Shown one piece after another: positions 1 to 11,900 of a DNA stretch of 64,000 bases (its first letter is position 1; each line of letters starts with the position of its first letter). The notes beneath the pieces are model-generated. The model was given only the letters and a program-made list of their open reading frames with translations. It was not told the DNA's origin and made no database searches. The stretch is taken from positions 2,684,453 through 2,748,452 of the forward strand of contig OZ025277.1 of NCBI GenBank assembly GCA_964019165.1. The letters run 5' to 3'. The DNA is from Mastigias papua (lineage: Eukaryota; Cnidaria; Scyphozoa; Rhizostomeae; Mastigiidae). The position numbers and the translations under genes were made by a program.

Positions 1-2
1 AT

Positions 3-338
3 GTCGACAAAGATTGTTCTTTGAAAACAGTCCAATTGCATACTAGTACTGTGATATGTGTAACGTCTCGCAAATCATGGACATGGAAGAGAAGAATAGA
101 TACGACAATATCCCACATGGTTGAATCTGGAGAGGTAGACCATCTGCATACAAAGTGGTTTGGTAAAGGATCTTGCACAGCAAAGAACAATTTCTATTCA
201 CTTGATATAGTTCAGTTGAAAGACCTTTTTATTATATTGGGCATCTCAGCTGTCATTAGTACGTTTATACTGCTCATTGAAGTCATATGGAGCTATATCT
301 CTTGTATTGCGAGATATTTTCACCGTAGAAAGAAATAA
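3..338 (+). CDS. Ionotropic glutamate receptor, C-terminal exon (partial, gene runs off left edge)
   Basis: The frame is open from the window edge to a TAA at 338 and encodes the end of an ionotropic glutamate receptor. It covers the last part of the ligand-binding lobe S2, with two cysteines (in KDC and in GSC) at the positions of the conserved S2 disulfide, then the fourth membrane helix (about residues FIILGISAVISTFILLIEV) and a short basic tail ending HRRKK. It aligns throughout with the last exon of the complete receptor at 11,746-12,133. It is therefore the 3' end of an upstream tandem paralogue; the rest lies left of the window. The codons before position 21 belong to the same frame and there is no initiator here. 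The receptor would be a ligand-gated cation channel in the plasma membrane. Confidence in the family is high; ligand and ion selectivity are unknown. Confidence 0.88.
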   Translation, partial: VDKDCSLKTVQLHTSTVICVTSRKSWTWKRRIDTTISHMVESGEVDHLHTKWFGKGSCTAKNNFYSLDIVQLKDLFIILGISAVISTFILLIEVIWSYISCIARYFHRRKK

Positions 339-1416
339 CTATGGTATTTTACTTGATACTGATGTAAATGTAATAGAAAGGAGTGTGACATTTTACCAGA
401 AATGGTGCTAAACACGATGATGAGGTATAGCCAGGTTTAGTACCATGGGAAATTTTTAACTCATCTAAGTGACATTCTAATTGGTTCTATTTTCAAAAAA
501 TTCAGATGCGCATCCAATGCCAGGACTTAATACATAGTGTACTAGAAGAGTGATAATGTGGTAAAAATAACCATGTGACAGTAAGAAAACGTTTTAGATG
601 GTTCAACACCCCTTAACTATTGGACACGCAGTCAATAAATCTAAGGTCATTAACGGAAGAGATGGATTTATCCGATTGATGAGAGTATAAATGACAAAGA
701 TTGAAATTACTTGACTAATTAGTAAGTTAAGCTTTCCTGAAGGAAAAAACGAAGTAGTTCAAACTCTGGGCTGTTATAAAAGCATTTATCAGGAAAGTTC
801 TGGCTTAAAGGGTGAATTGCATACTCAGTGTTGGTGGTATTGATGTTTCGAACCTACCTTCAGCCATACCAATAAAAATCTCCTTCCCACGGTGAGCATT
901 AAATTATTCATTTTGATATGCCCCTGTTACTGAATCCTTTACTACACTACTAACCTTGTGATTAAGTTCAACATTGATATTCGGATACGAACTGCAAACC
1001 ATAATTGCTTGGCTTCCCTGCTTATGATGTTTAGCTTTCCATTCTCAGTATATGTAAGATGACAAGTGATAACCACGAAGGAGCCTCAGGATCGATTTAT
1101 GCACACTGCAGAGAGAAAATAATTAAGACTTTAGCCTGAATCATGGGAATTGTATTAAAGCTCTGCATTCACCTTGTACCCTGCTACATATAAATTAATC
1201 CTGACAAGTTCTGAATCAGGCCAGGTGTGCTTAAATTTTTACAGTATTGGCCGGCCAGTTTAATTTACAAAAATTTGAATATTTTATTATTGTAATAGGC
1301 TAACTTTCAGTTTGCTAATATATTGGCAGTTTTTAGCCAGCAAGTTCACATTGGAGTTGTTTGCGGCCGAACCTTATACCTTGTTAATCAAGTATACAAT
1401 ATTTATATCTATGTAA
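339..1416. other. Intergenic, no gene seen
   Basis: This is AT-rich sequence between the two receptor genes. I see no open frame with family resemblance and no clear repeat with both ends. Confidence 0.5.
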
Positions 1417-2206
1417 GGGGGCTGTCATTTTTAATGCCGGGTACAGGGATGGAAGAATATCTGAGAAAAATGAAAAAGTTTCCCTACCCCAATTGCTAAG
1501 CTTAATAATATTTGAAGCTCCATTTCGAAATAATGAGAAAATTTCATACCCTAGTGGTATTCCTACTCGTGTCCTGCATCCGTATGTTTCTTTGTACAGA
1601 AGAATAAGTGGATGCAAGACATGGCTAGGACATAAGAGAGTAGGATTGGAAGGAGGAAAAGAACTAGGAAAGCAACAGCTGCAAAAGATATGGCAGCCCG
1701 TCTGCTTAACAGTTCATGTTCCACCCTCCATTTGATTTGTTGAAACGGTAAGGAGTTGTCTCAAATGGTGGGAAAAGGAGATTTTGACATTGTGGCATTG
1801 AAAGAAGATTTAAATAAGAAAAGCTTTGCAGAAATGATTCCGGTGGTTCTTATAAGAGGACTGAGAAAACTTCTGGGCATTATTGAACCATTAATCTCGA
1901 ATATGGATGAAGAGCTTTAGAGAAACAAAAACACAACCTAGATGTGAAAGAAAGAAAACTGAAAGAGATAAGGAATCAAAGAAATAAATATCATTAACTA
2001 ATTATATCAAATAATATTTTGCATGCAAAGCTAAGACAAAGTTTTTGTGGTGCAATATTTATAGTGGGGATGTACTCAAACAATTTGATAATCCATCATG
2101 AATTTGCAAAAACATTTGATAACCCAGTATGGCAAAGCCAAAAAATTTAACAGCCCTTCAAAAATTCTTCCACCCCTGTACCCATCATTAAAAATGACAG
2201 CTCCCA
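1417..2206. mobile_element. Element with inverted ends of about 40-50 bp
   Basis: The left end reads GGGGGCTGTCATTTTTAATG and continues GGGTACAGGGATGGAAGAAT. The same sequence appears inverted at about 2160-2206 with few mismatches, so the unit is bounded by terminal inverted repeats about 790 bp apart. The interior has no intact transposase frame. I see no certain target duplication, so the superfamily is not assigned. It lies upstream of the receptor gene that starts near 2967. Confidence 0.55.
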
Positions 2207-2966
2207 AGTGCATGTAGGACAAAAATGGGTTGATTAAAAGCTATCTAATAGATGTGAACAGCTTCAAGGGAAATGAATTGACACTGATATAATCAAACAG
2301 ATTGAGTTATTATGATTTAATTTCTTCCGATTCAAGGTGGAGCCCTGATATTACACGAACATTCATGACACTATCTCTATTAGTACTTTAGGACAGAGAA
2401 ACTCAAATGAGTGAAATGGATAAACAGACAAATATCTGATTGTGCTACTGCCTTGCACAAACCACTAAGCCATGTGATTTAGCATCCTATGGGTGTGAAA
2501 CTTGAGTATTACGAATGAAAGAGCTAGCATTATTGTTTGCAGTACCGACTCTCGTTATCGTTGTCCTTACTTTCAAATATTATACATAAAACCTACATTT
2601 TCCGAGATCTGATAAGTAACAATCGGCCAACTGCCACTTGAAATTACTACCTGCAATACCTAGCAATTGAAACTATTAATGATTATGTAATAGGAGTGAA
2701 GCTCTATCTTGATAGCTATTCACGGTGGTGTCTCAAAATCTATTGACTGACCGATAGTGAAGAGTTTACTAATTCATATTAGCAAACAAAAGTTTTATTG
2801 ATGGCAACACAACCTGTAAACACTAAGACGTAATAATAAAACTGCAAGATATCATACAATGCATTTACAGAATTTCATAAACTCACATAAAGCCATAATA
2901 TGCAGGTGCTATTTGAGAGCCTATGATGAAGTCCCAAGTACAATAACAGATGCTACACTAAGTTAC
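2207..2966. other. Upstream region of the receptor gene
   Basis: No coding signal or clear repeat is visible. The promoter of the receptor gene presumably lies here, but I see no convincing TATA box. Confidence 0.4.
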
Positions 2967-5900
2967 ATGAGGATGGGTCGATCAATATACATCATATTTA
3001 GCTTACAAGTGTACTTTCTTGCCTTATGTGAAGCAGAAGATGTAGTATATGGCATATTTGAGAATGGATCATTCAAGATGGCATTTGATGAAGCGATGAG
3101 AAATCTAAACAAGAGCACATCGGCTAACTTTCTGCAGTTGAATCACAATCAAAGTTTGAATCAACTTATTGCTTCTAGTCAGCAAATCAGCTCTACATCA
3201 AAGCAAAAAAGTAGAGATAACATGTTTGTTTTCAGTGACTTAAATCATGTGAAAAATGGAATCATGAGAGAAGTGCTGGTGCACCATAGGCAGAATTTAA
3301 AATACAGAAACACAACACTATACATAGATAACGCATTTGGTTTACAGCCTCAGGTATAAATAACTGCAAAGAAGCATTTCTCCTTCTATTGCTAGAATAT
3401 TGATTCCCTAATAACCTTCTCGGAACTTGGGATCTGGCTCAATGGCTGCGTATATTGCAACTTTCACAAAAGTTCAGTACAAATTTGTTACCAGCACTAA
3501 AGATGATGCCTTGATAATAACGCAATCATACTTAAGCTAATGGGAAGATTGAATGATGGTTTAACATGCAAAGAATTTCAATTTCAAGAATTTGCTATTG
3601 TAACTAACCCGAAAGGGTAGACCCTGATGAATATGCTGACATCCTTTTCTTTCAGGAAAAAGCTCAAATACAAGAAGTAGAGCAATTGCTTGCATTTTTC
3701 AAGACTGCATTCCCTCATACAGGAAGACTATCAGTTATCGTCGAAAATTCACAAGCTGGTCATTACACACTGAGTCAGATTGTGGAAAAGTGCAGTGAAT
3801 ATGGAAGAGAAGTTGTTGGCCAGCATATTATAAAGGATGAAATTACGGAAGAATCACTTGTAGCATTGAATCTTCATACAAACAATGTGGTGTTTGCAGA
3901 TTTTAACCAACTCCTCTTTGAAATGCTTCTCAATATGACAAAGGAAATGGGTTTGGTTTCATTTAGTGAGAATTTGAGAATATTCTTGACAAAAAGATCA
4001 ATTGCAGGTATACATGGGATCTGTAACAAGCCGAGTTATCATTATTACTTTTCTGATTACCAACAATCATCATCAAATGCCACGTACATAGCCAAGAAAA
4101 TAAATGAATGCAGAAGAATGGGAAGCAACGTGGATGAAGTTACGTGTTCTACAAGGTATGTTATGAGCAGTTGTTTATTGCTGTAATTGAAGAGCACACC
4201 AATGTACATGCGATTGTATCTTTGATGATTGGACAAAGATTGCGTTGCTTTCATAGTTGATTAGTGGATATAACAACTGTATTGATAGCTACAATATGGT
4301 AAGATCATCATCACAGGATCAAAAATATAATAATGGTGTAAATCTTCCAACTGGCTCTACCCCCTGAACAGCCCCCTCAAAGAAAACCCCATGCTATAAC
4401 TTCAACATTGTTAATAAACCCCCTTTTCGAGTAGTCCCCACCACAGAGGATGATAAAGACTTTGATATTGATTGATTCCTAAACTTTGATTGTTATTTTA
4501 ATAATTTGGGAAAATGAATTTTGATAATGAGATATTATGCGGCAGTGTCAATTAACTTTGCATGCCCCCGTGAATAAGTCTTCCCTTTGAATAATCCCCC
4601 ATTGCAAAAGTAGCAAAAATGTATAGTCACGCAGGAGGTAATTGGGGATATCTACGGTATATTGTATTAGCAATGTAAAATGGACTGTAAAGTACCAAAT
4701 TATTAAGTAATTCGACGAAAGCAAGCAGGACCAGATTAGTCAAAGAGTAGAGGTGATGTCTTTGCGAGATAGCAGGATTCGCAGTTATATACAAAATGCA
4801 CAAAGGCAACATGTGCTACAAGATATTCCTGCTTACTTCGCATGTTATTGATTGTGAGAATAGTTCATCATCATCATAGTGTGCCGTGCTGCATAATGTT
4901 GGTTATGTGACGATGCCAAACACAGAGTAAACCAGAAGAATAATCATATTGTTGTTTATACATACAATTGCAGATCAGACTGTAACTTTTCTCAACTATA
5001 TCTTCCATATACTCTCTCCAAAACTCTCTCCAAAACCAAAAACTAAATCACTATCAATACAATTGTCAATCATGCCCACTCGCTCCAGATTTCTACTATA
5101 TGTCATAACTACTCACACTCCTTCACAGTTATCATGGATCTCCATCCATCATGACCTCAAGTGCATGATATCGTTTGCAGTGGACTTTCTTAGTTCAACC
5201 ATGACATCATACTGTCGAGCATCTTCTCTCTATGTCATTAATTTCCTCTGTCGCTACTAAAGAGGTAGAGTTTCTAATTTCTAAAAGCAATTCATTCCAG
5301 AGTGTTGCCCCCATGAATCGAAGGTACCTTACGCCAAATTGCAGTGTATTTTGTTTGTCTACACATATATCTTCACAAGATGATTGACAGGTCTCATATG
5401 AATGAATTGAAAAATTTCGTTAAAAGTAAGTATGAAAGACGTGTGGTGCTAGATTATTTAACGATTCAAGGACAAATGTTAAAAGCTGAAGTTTAAATAT
5501 ATCCAAAAACCATAGAAGTTTTAAATTTTTGAAGATAGGTAGTATATGGTAGAACAAAGATTGATGTGAAATGATTCTGATGGCTCTTTTGCAATTTAAT
5601 AATTGGATCAATGTAAGGAGCAAATGTTTGACCCTAAAAAGTAATACCATATCAAAGAAATGACATGAATCATGAGTTGCAAATACAGACGAGGGCCGCA
5701 GCTGGAAGAAAGGTTCAATTTTAGAGAAAAAACTGCAAGGTCTTGCAAGTTTCTTTGAATTTTCGCTCAAGTGATATTTCCAACTTAGAGTATCACTCAA
5801 AAGAAATCCTGAGAATTTTACATATTGTAACCGGGAAATATTTCTTTTACCAATGTTGATTGAAGTACCCGATGTAATGGACTTGTGAGGAGAGTGGAAT

Positions 5901-8900
5901 ATTATGTAATTTGTTTTGCAAGTATCTATCGAAAGTTGGTTGGCATCTAGCCACTTTTTGCATATGTTAATTCAATGTTTGCTCTCTTAACAAAGTTGGT
6001 TACTGCTTCTGATTCATGATGCAATCACTGCCAAAAGTCCCTGGAACACACATTAAGTAATGAAGCTTATTTGACAATAGTAAAGTTCCAGTCAAGCTTG
6101 ACGGCTAGTGATCCCCTACCCCCTGAAAATAATGTTGAGGTAAAAGCTTAGCTGTCAGAGTGCCAATTGAAACCAAACTGACGTGTCTGCTGCGAGTACT
6201 CCCTGATTAATTCAACATTGTTCTGAGGAGAAGGGGGGGGGAGGGGGGGGTTTGCTCTATGATTCAAAAAGTAATGTAAGTGTTCCAAGACTTTTGACAG
6301 TAATTGTATATGTTTGTATCACCAACATAGAGTTTATGAGACATTTGACAAATCAATAATAAAGTTTAGAAATAGTAAGGGTCCTAGTACAGCTTCCTGT
6401 GGCACACCAGATATAACCTTCGATGATTCTGAACTTCTTCATTCACTGCAACGGATTGGTACCTGTCTGAGAAATAAGAGTTGAACCAACCAAGGTCATT
6501 TCCTCTAATGCCATACTGCTCAAGCTTGCTAATCAAAATATCATGGTTTTACAGTATCAGAGGCTTTCTGTAAGTCAATGAATATATCACATACATCGAT
6601 TTTGCATCTCCTTGTTGACGGTGCATGCTTTACATCGGTACATTAATATTGTCCATATATCGCAGCGGAGTACTCACATCCGAACTTCTGTGGATATAGT
6701 GTGACTTATGAGCAGGTGTACCATTTAAGTCCTTCTTGCTTGCATTATCCTTGTAGTCACTTCTGCTTCGTACCATGTTATACACACTTCCAGAGGTAAG
6801 ATAACTATTACTTAATGATAAAAGTCGCTCTAAAACCTTTGCGATAGCTTTGAATGATATGAACATTTCAATGTTGCAGGGATGATTGGCAATCGATTAA
6901 AGAGTTCGACTTGGCCACAAATAAATGGATAACAATTCAAAGTACTGACAAAGGTGCATATGTACTTCAAAAACAATCTGATGGTATTTCAGCAATACCA
7001 ACTATAACTGCAGCAATCGCTGCTCCTACACCTCCATGGGTAATGTATGTTGACTTGAATAAAACACTTAGTCATACTGTAATTTGTGGACGTGAAGGAC
7101 TGAAGGGGGTCAGATTCAATGGCAATGAGCAGATTGATATATGTGTATATGGATTCGCAATTGACATTTTTCGATTACTTCAACAGAAATTAAATTTTAA
7201 TGCTAAGATTATAGTATCCAGGGATGGAACTTATGGCTCATATGACAGGGACACAAATACTAGTAGTGGAATTGTTCGAGATTTACTAGAACAAAGTGCT
7301 GATATTGGACTAGATCTAATTGAAAATAATATTCGTTCACAAGTACTCTGGTTTTCTAAGCCATATACAGTTTCTAGTCTCACAATGATGTATGTGAAAT
7401 CTGGAGCATTTCGTAATGCAGGAATATTCAAACCATTTGTAACAAAGCTATGGTTTGTAATCCTTGGTTCAATTGTTTGTGTGATTGCATTTGTATGGAT
7501 ATTGGAACGGTTTAGTCCATATGGTCGTTACCACACTAATCAAAGGTCTGTTGACGATGATGAACGAACATTCAATATTTTTGACAGTGCCAATTATGTT
7601 TGGGGGACATATTTTACTGGTGAGATAATTGTGGAGAAATCGAGTTCATTTGGGAGCCGTGCAACAATAACAGTGATATCGATAGTTGCCATCATAATCA
7701 TAGCAGCTTACTCAGGAAATTTGATAGCATTTCTAATTATGGTGGATGAAACATCTCCAATTAATGGACTGTTTGATAATAAGGTAAGCATAAAGATGCA
7801 TTATTGATAAGAGGAAGGAAGGCTTGTACAACGTATCTGTATGTTTATATATTTAAATATCTGTTTACATGTTCCTGCATATATTATGGCATCGTGTAAG
7901 TAAATTTGACAAGTGGGCCCAGCCAAAACGAAGGTTTCATTCCAATTGTAGCCAACTTTGGTCTGTATGCCTAAAGAGGAGCTAAGCAATTTAGCCTTTC
8001 TCTTGAGCTCAGTCTAGACTGACCTGTGACCAGTTGAATATTCAGGGAAATTAATCACATTTTCAAACAGGGCCCAGACTGATACGCCAAAACCAGGATA
8101 GTTGGAATGTTCTAGGAGGGTTTGTGCAATTAAAATGAGTGAATGAGACAGTATGCTAACAATGGGGAACTGAAAATGTTCCAACAGTTGAATAATTGGA
8201 AAACTGTAGAATAGGAGAGTATGGACACTTTTTATTTCATTCTGGAGTAAATTCTTTTAGAAAGTTGGAAGAGGTACGAAAATTAGTAGGAATGGAGTCA
8301 TGTTGCATGACTGCTATAGCTAGAAAGGTTCGTGTATATGGGGAACTTCTTGTGTGCATGATAGTATGGATAGTGCTGCATGTGTGTACAATTGGTGTCA
8401 TAAGGAAGCAATCTGTATGGAATCAGTACGCGTTTTCTTATAACATAGTGATTTATAATAAAGGTTCTCTACTGATCAAAAGGTTAAGAATGTTCAGTAC
8501 TGGATTTTTGAGGATTTAGAAAGTCGACAAGTCTTTTATCTTTATAAGTTCAATATTAAAGCAAAATAATAGCCGATTTACTAAATTTGTACAGATTTCT
8601 TATTTTACACGCCTTTTTTATACGGAACCTGTTTATAAGAAACCTACATATAGAACTACTGCTTAGGGAAAATTCCCGGAGGAACCTTTTTTGAAAAGTT
8701 TTCTAGCAACATATCAAGAATAAGGAAGACGGTTCCATTCATTTGTAACCAAAACCCGCATAGGTTGTTTGCTATGCTTGTGTCAAAGTGTTTCATTGAC
8801 CTTCTTTATGTTTTTGATCTTACGTTGTAGCCAAAATTAAAGGCAAAATTCAGAATTCCAATGTTTTATTTGTATCTGTACCATATTTATGTCACGAGAT

Positions 8901-11900
8901 GTACAGTGAAAAGTAAGGAACTATTAAGAAACTTGTAGTACTGCAGTTCGATCATTTGAGGTCTATGTACTCGAGTGTTATGTATGTAAAGTGTCTGTCT
9001 GTCCGTGTAGCACTGTAGTGTTACGCAAAATCGGCTATCCTTACTGAGAAAGTCTTAACAAAGTTTCATTACCGAAGTCATGAACAGTGGCGGTTCTACG
9101 GGGTGGCCAGAGGGGGCCACGGCCCCCCCAGAAATTTTTCTGGCCCCTTCATTGGCCCTCCCACTTCTGTATTGGTGTTTGCCTTTTGGTGGTCAGTCTG
9201 GCAATTCTTCTGTCTAAAGATTATAGCTTTGAAAGTTGTGTGTTTGTTAGGCTTAAATTTGCTGTACAGGCATATAGAAGAACAGGCAACAAAATTCATC
9301 TGTAGATTTTAGAAATATATGACCTTAGAGAGAAGAGCAGCCTCAGTTTTCCAGACGTTTTCTTGTACACTCAGTGGAAATTGGTATTAAATGAGAGTAT
9401 TTGGTCCATTATTGTACCTAAGTACTTGTACTCTTGTGTGGGAGCTATCGTTTGATGACTATACTGCAATCTGATACAATCACCGTTTTGCACTAATTAA
9501 CAAGCGAGGCGGGCTTTAATAGAAGTTGGTTATAAATTGTTGTGTAAGATAATATAAGGAAATAGGAGTCATGTCCCCCCAGTTTTCTCTAGGATCGATT
9601 TTCGAATCGTCTAAATTCGACGAGAAAATGTTGAGGATGGGGTGAGGGACCTCCATCAAAATTCAAATCTTTTTTAATTAGTACCATTGCTATTTGTCGC
9701 GCTGTCAAGAGTGCTTATTTTGTCATTTATGCTCGCTGTTGTCTTAATAGTAGGATAATCATTTCCTTGCATTGAATTGGGTGTGGCAATCAAAGGGCGT
9801 GGTTATTTTAGGGTGAGGCTCCAAGTGTCTCCCCAATCTGTGATGGTTGGCCCTCAACTGGCCCCCCCCCCAGTTCTTGTGGGCTAGAACCGCCCCTGGT
9901 CATGAAAAAGCAAAGAGAGTTTCAGTACTGGGCTAAAAGAAAACTATCACATAAAATTAGACACAATATGTTTGATGGGCATCTTAAGTGTCTGTTAAGT
10001 ATTTCATTTGCATGAGAGTATATAGAACTAAAATTACTCCTCAACAAACCTAAAACAATGAATACCCATAATGTAATGTAAACTATGTAAGAAAGCGGTA
10101 CTCAACTGCTGAAAAAGTTAAGAAGTTCGATACTGATTTCTGAGACCTAAACGACCCGAGTAGCTGATACACTTTTGAAATTCCGATATTTTCGCAAGCG
10201 CGTCTTCTCTCTTGTTTAATATGTTTAGATTTCCAGTGAAAATCTATATGTCAATCTGCGCGAGATTGCATTGTCACACAATCTCGAACAATCTCAGTAA
10301 GAAGGTGTTAAGAAAGCTGTGGTACTGGAATCTTGAAAAAGCTAAGAAAGTTTCAGTACTGGGCGAAAAGAAACTTCTTAGTGTTTCGTGTGTTGAAGGG
10401 GTTACCCTATGTTAACATTTTTATTATTATTACTATTATTAAGTGTCTAGTCACGAGCAAAGAAAATTTGTTAAATCATCATACTCAGCACTGATCACAT
10501 TTATAAGACACCATTAACTAAAGGCCTATGTTTTATTTAAAAGCTCATTGGGCAGAATCCTACAATCACAGCAGCAACTCCGAGAGGAAGTTCGATCTCT
10601 GGTTACTTACAAACGCATGCAGATCCGCGGCTTCGTAGTCTGTATAAAAGACTCAAGTATTGTTCATTTGCAGATTGTGCAGAAGGTCTTAAGAGAGGGT
10701 AAGCCACGGATGTTTTCGAATAGGATCTTAGAAGGAAAGCTTTTCTTATTTGTTTATTTTGCATATTTTACTTCCTCTTGCAATATGACGTCATCTTGTA
10801 GCATACGTTGCAAGGACCTTGTTTTGACCACCTGTCATTAGTCCATCTCACTATCATCAAGCGGTGTGCCAGTTGCAGTCATGCCCATATGAGTGTTCCA
10901 TTCCACTCGTAGCCAAGTTTGGTCTGTATGCCCAAATGGGAAGCTGTCCAACAGGCACTTGCGTTTGTACTCAGTACACAGAAAGATTTACTGACTTTTG
11001 GTCATTCAAACTTTTAGCAGACTTAACAAATTTTTTCAAAAAAGGGTATAAGTTAGTATGCCAAAAACTTTTTAAAGTGTGCTGTTTTGATGGATCAGCC
11101 AAAGTGCCCACCTTTGCCAATGGGCAGCTAGTGACAATGTCAAGAGATGCCCTGATTACAATAGTTTTATCCATCTTGTCATCCAAATAGTAATATATAT
11201 CAATGCTGTTGGCGCTAAAATAGTATCTTGTTTGTAATAATAGGTCGCGAGCCTACAAGCTTTACAAAACTTTCATGTCAGTATATGTCTTTTTCTTGAC
11301 TATCAGATATTAGATATTTGAAAATATCAACACTACTGGCCTTTTTATAAGAAACAAGTATATAAGAAACATGAGGCTCAAATCAGGCAAAAAGCAAGAA
11401 CCATTTAAGAAACAGCGGCTGGCTGAGCTTCAAAAGTAAACTTGAAAAAGCTACATTCGCACTAGAATTCCTGTATTAAACACGAGACAAAATACAAACA
11501 ATATGCATCTCTCATATTTTTTCAAATAACGCAATTCGAAACTAAATACATATATGTTTCACAGAATCTGAGCATTCTGTTTTTCACAGTTGCATTGTCT
11601 GAGTTGTGATTGTTGGTTTTGTTGGAAATTTTAATAACTTTTAAGAAATATTTAAGGAGTTTCTGATAAAAAAGTGAATTTCTCCTTAAGTATAAAATAC
11701 ACTGGCATGTTTCACTTCACAGTTACTATCCTTTTCTATTCAAAGGGATTTCGATGTCTTGCTGTATGAACACCATACTTTAAAGTATATAGCAAATGCC
11801 GACAAGGATTGCTCTTTGAAAACAGTTCAACTCAAAATTGATTATGCCATTTGTGTCACGTCTCGCAAATCATGGACATGGAAGAGAAGAATAGATACGA

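Noticed and set aside
8196..8519. Plus-strand frame with a YGHFLFHSG segment considered as the missing receptor S2 exon
   Set aside because: Its phase does not fit exon 3, and the exon at 10,556-10,698 fits both phase and family sequence.
10864..11190. Cysteine-rich plus-strand frame of 108 codons
   Set aside because: Part of it is a repeat also present near 7,930. It has no family match and lies inside the receptor intron.
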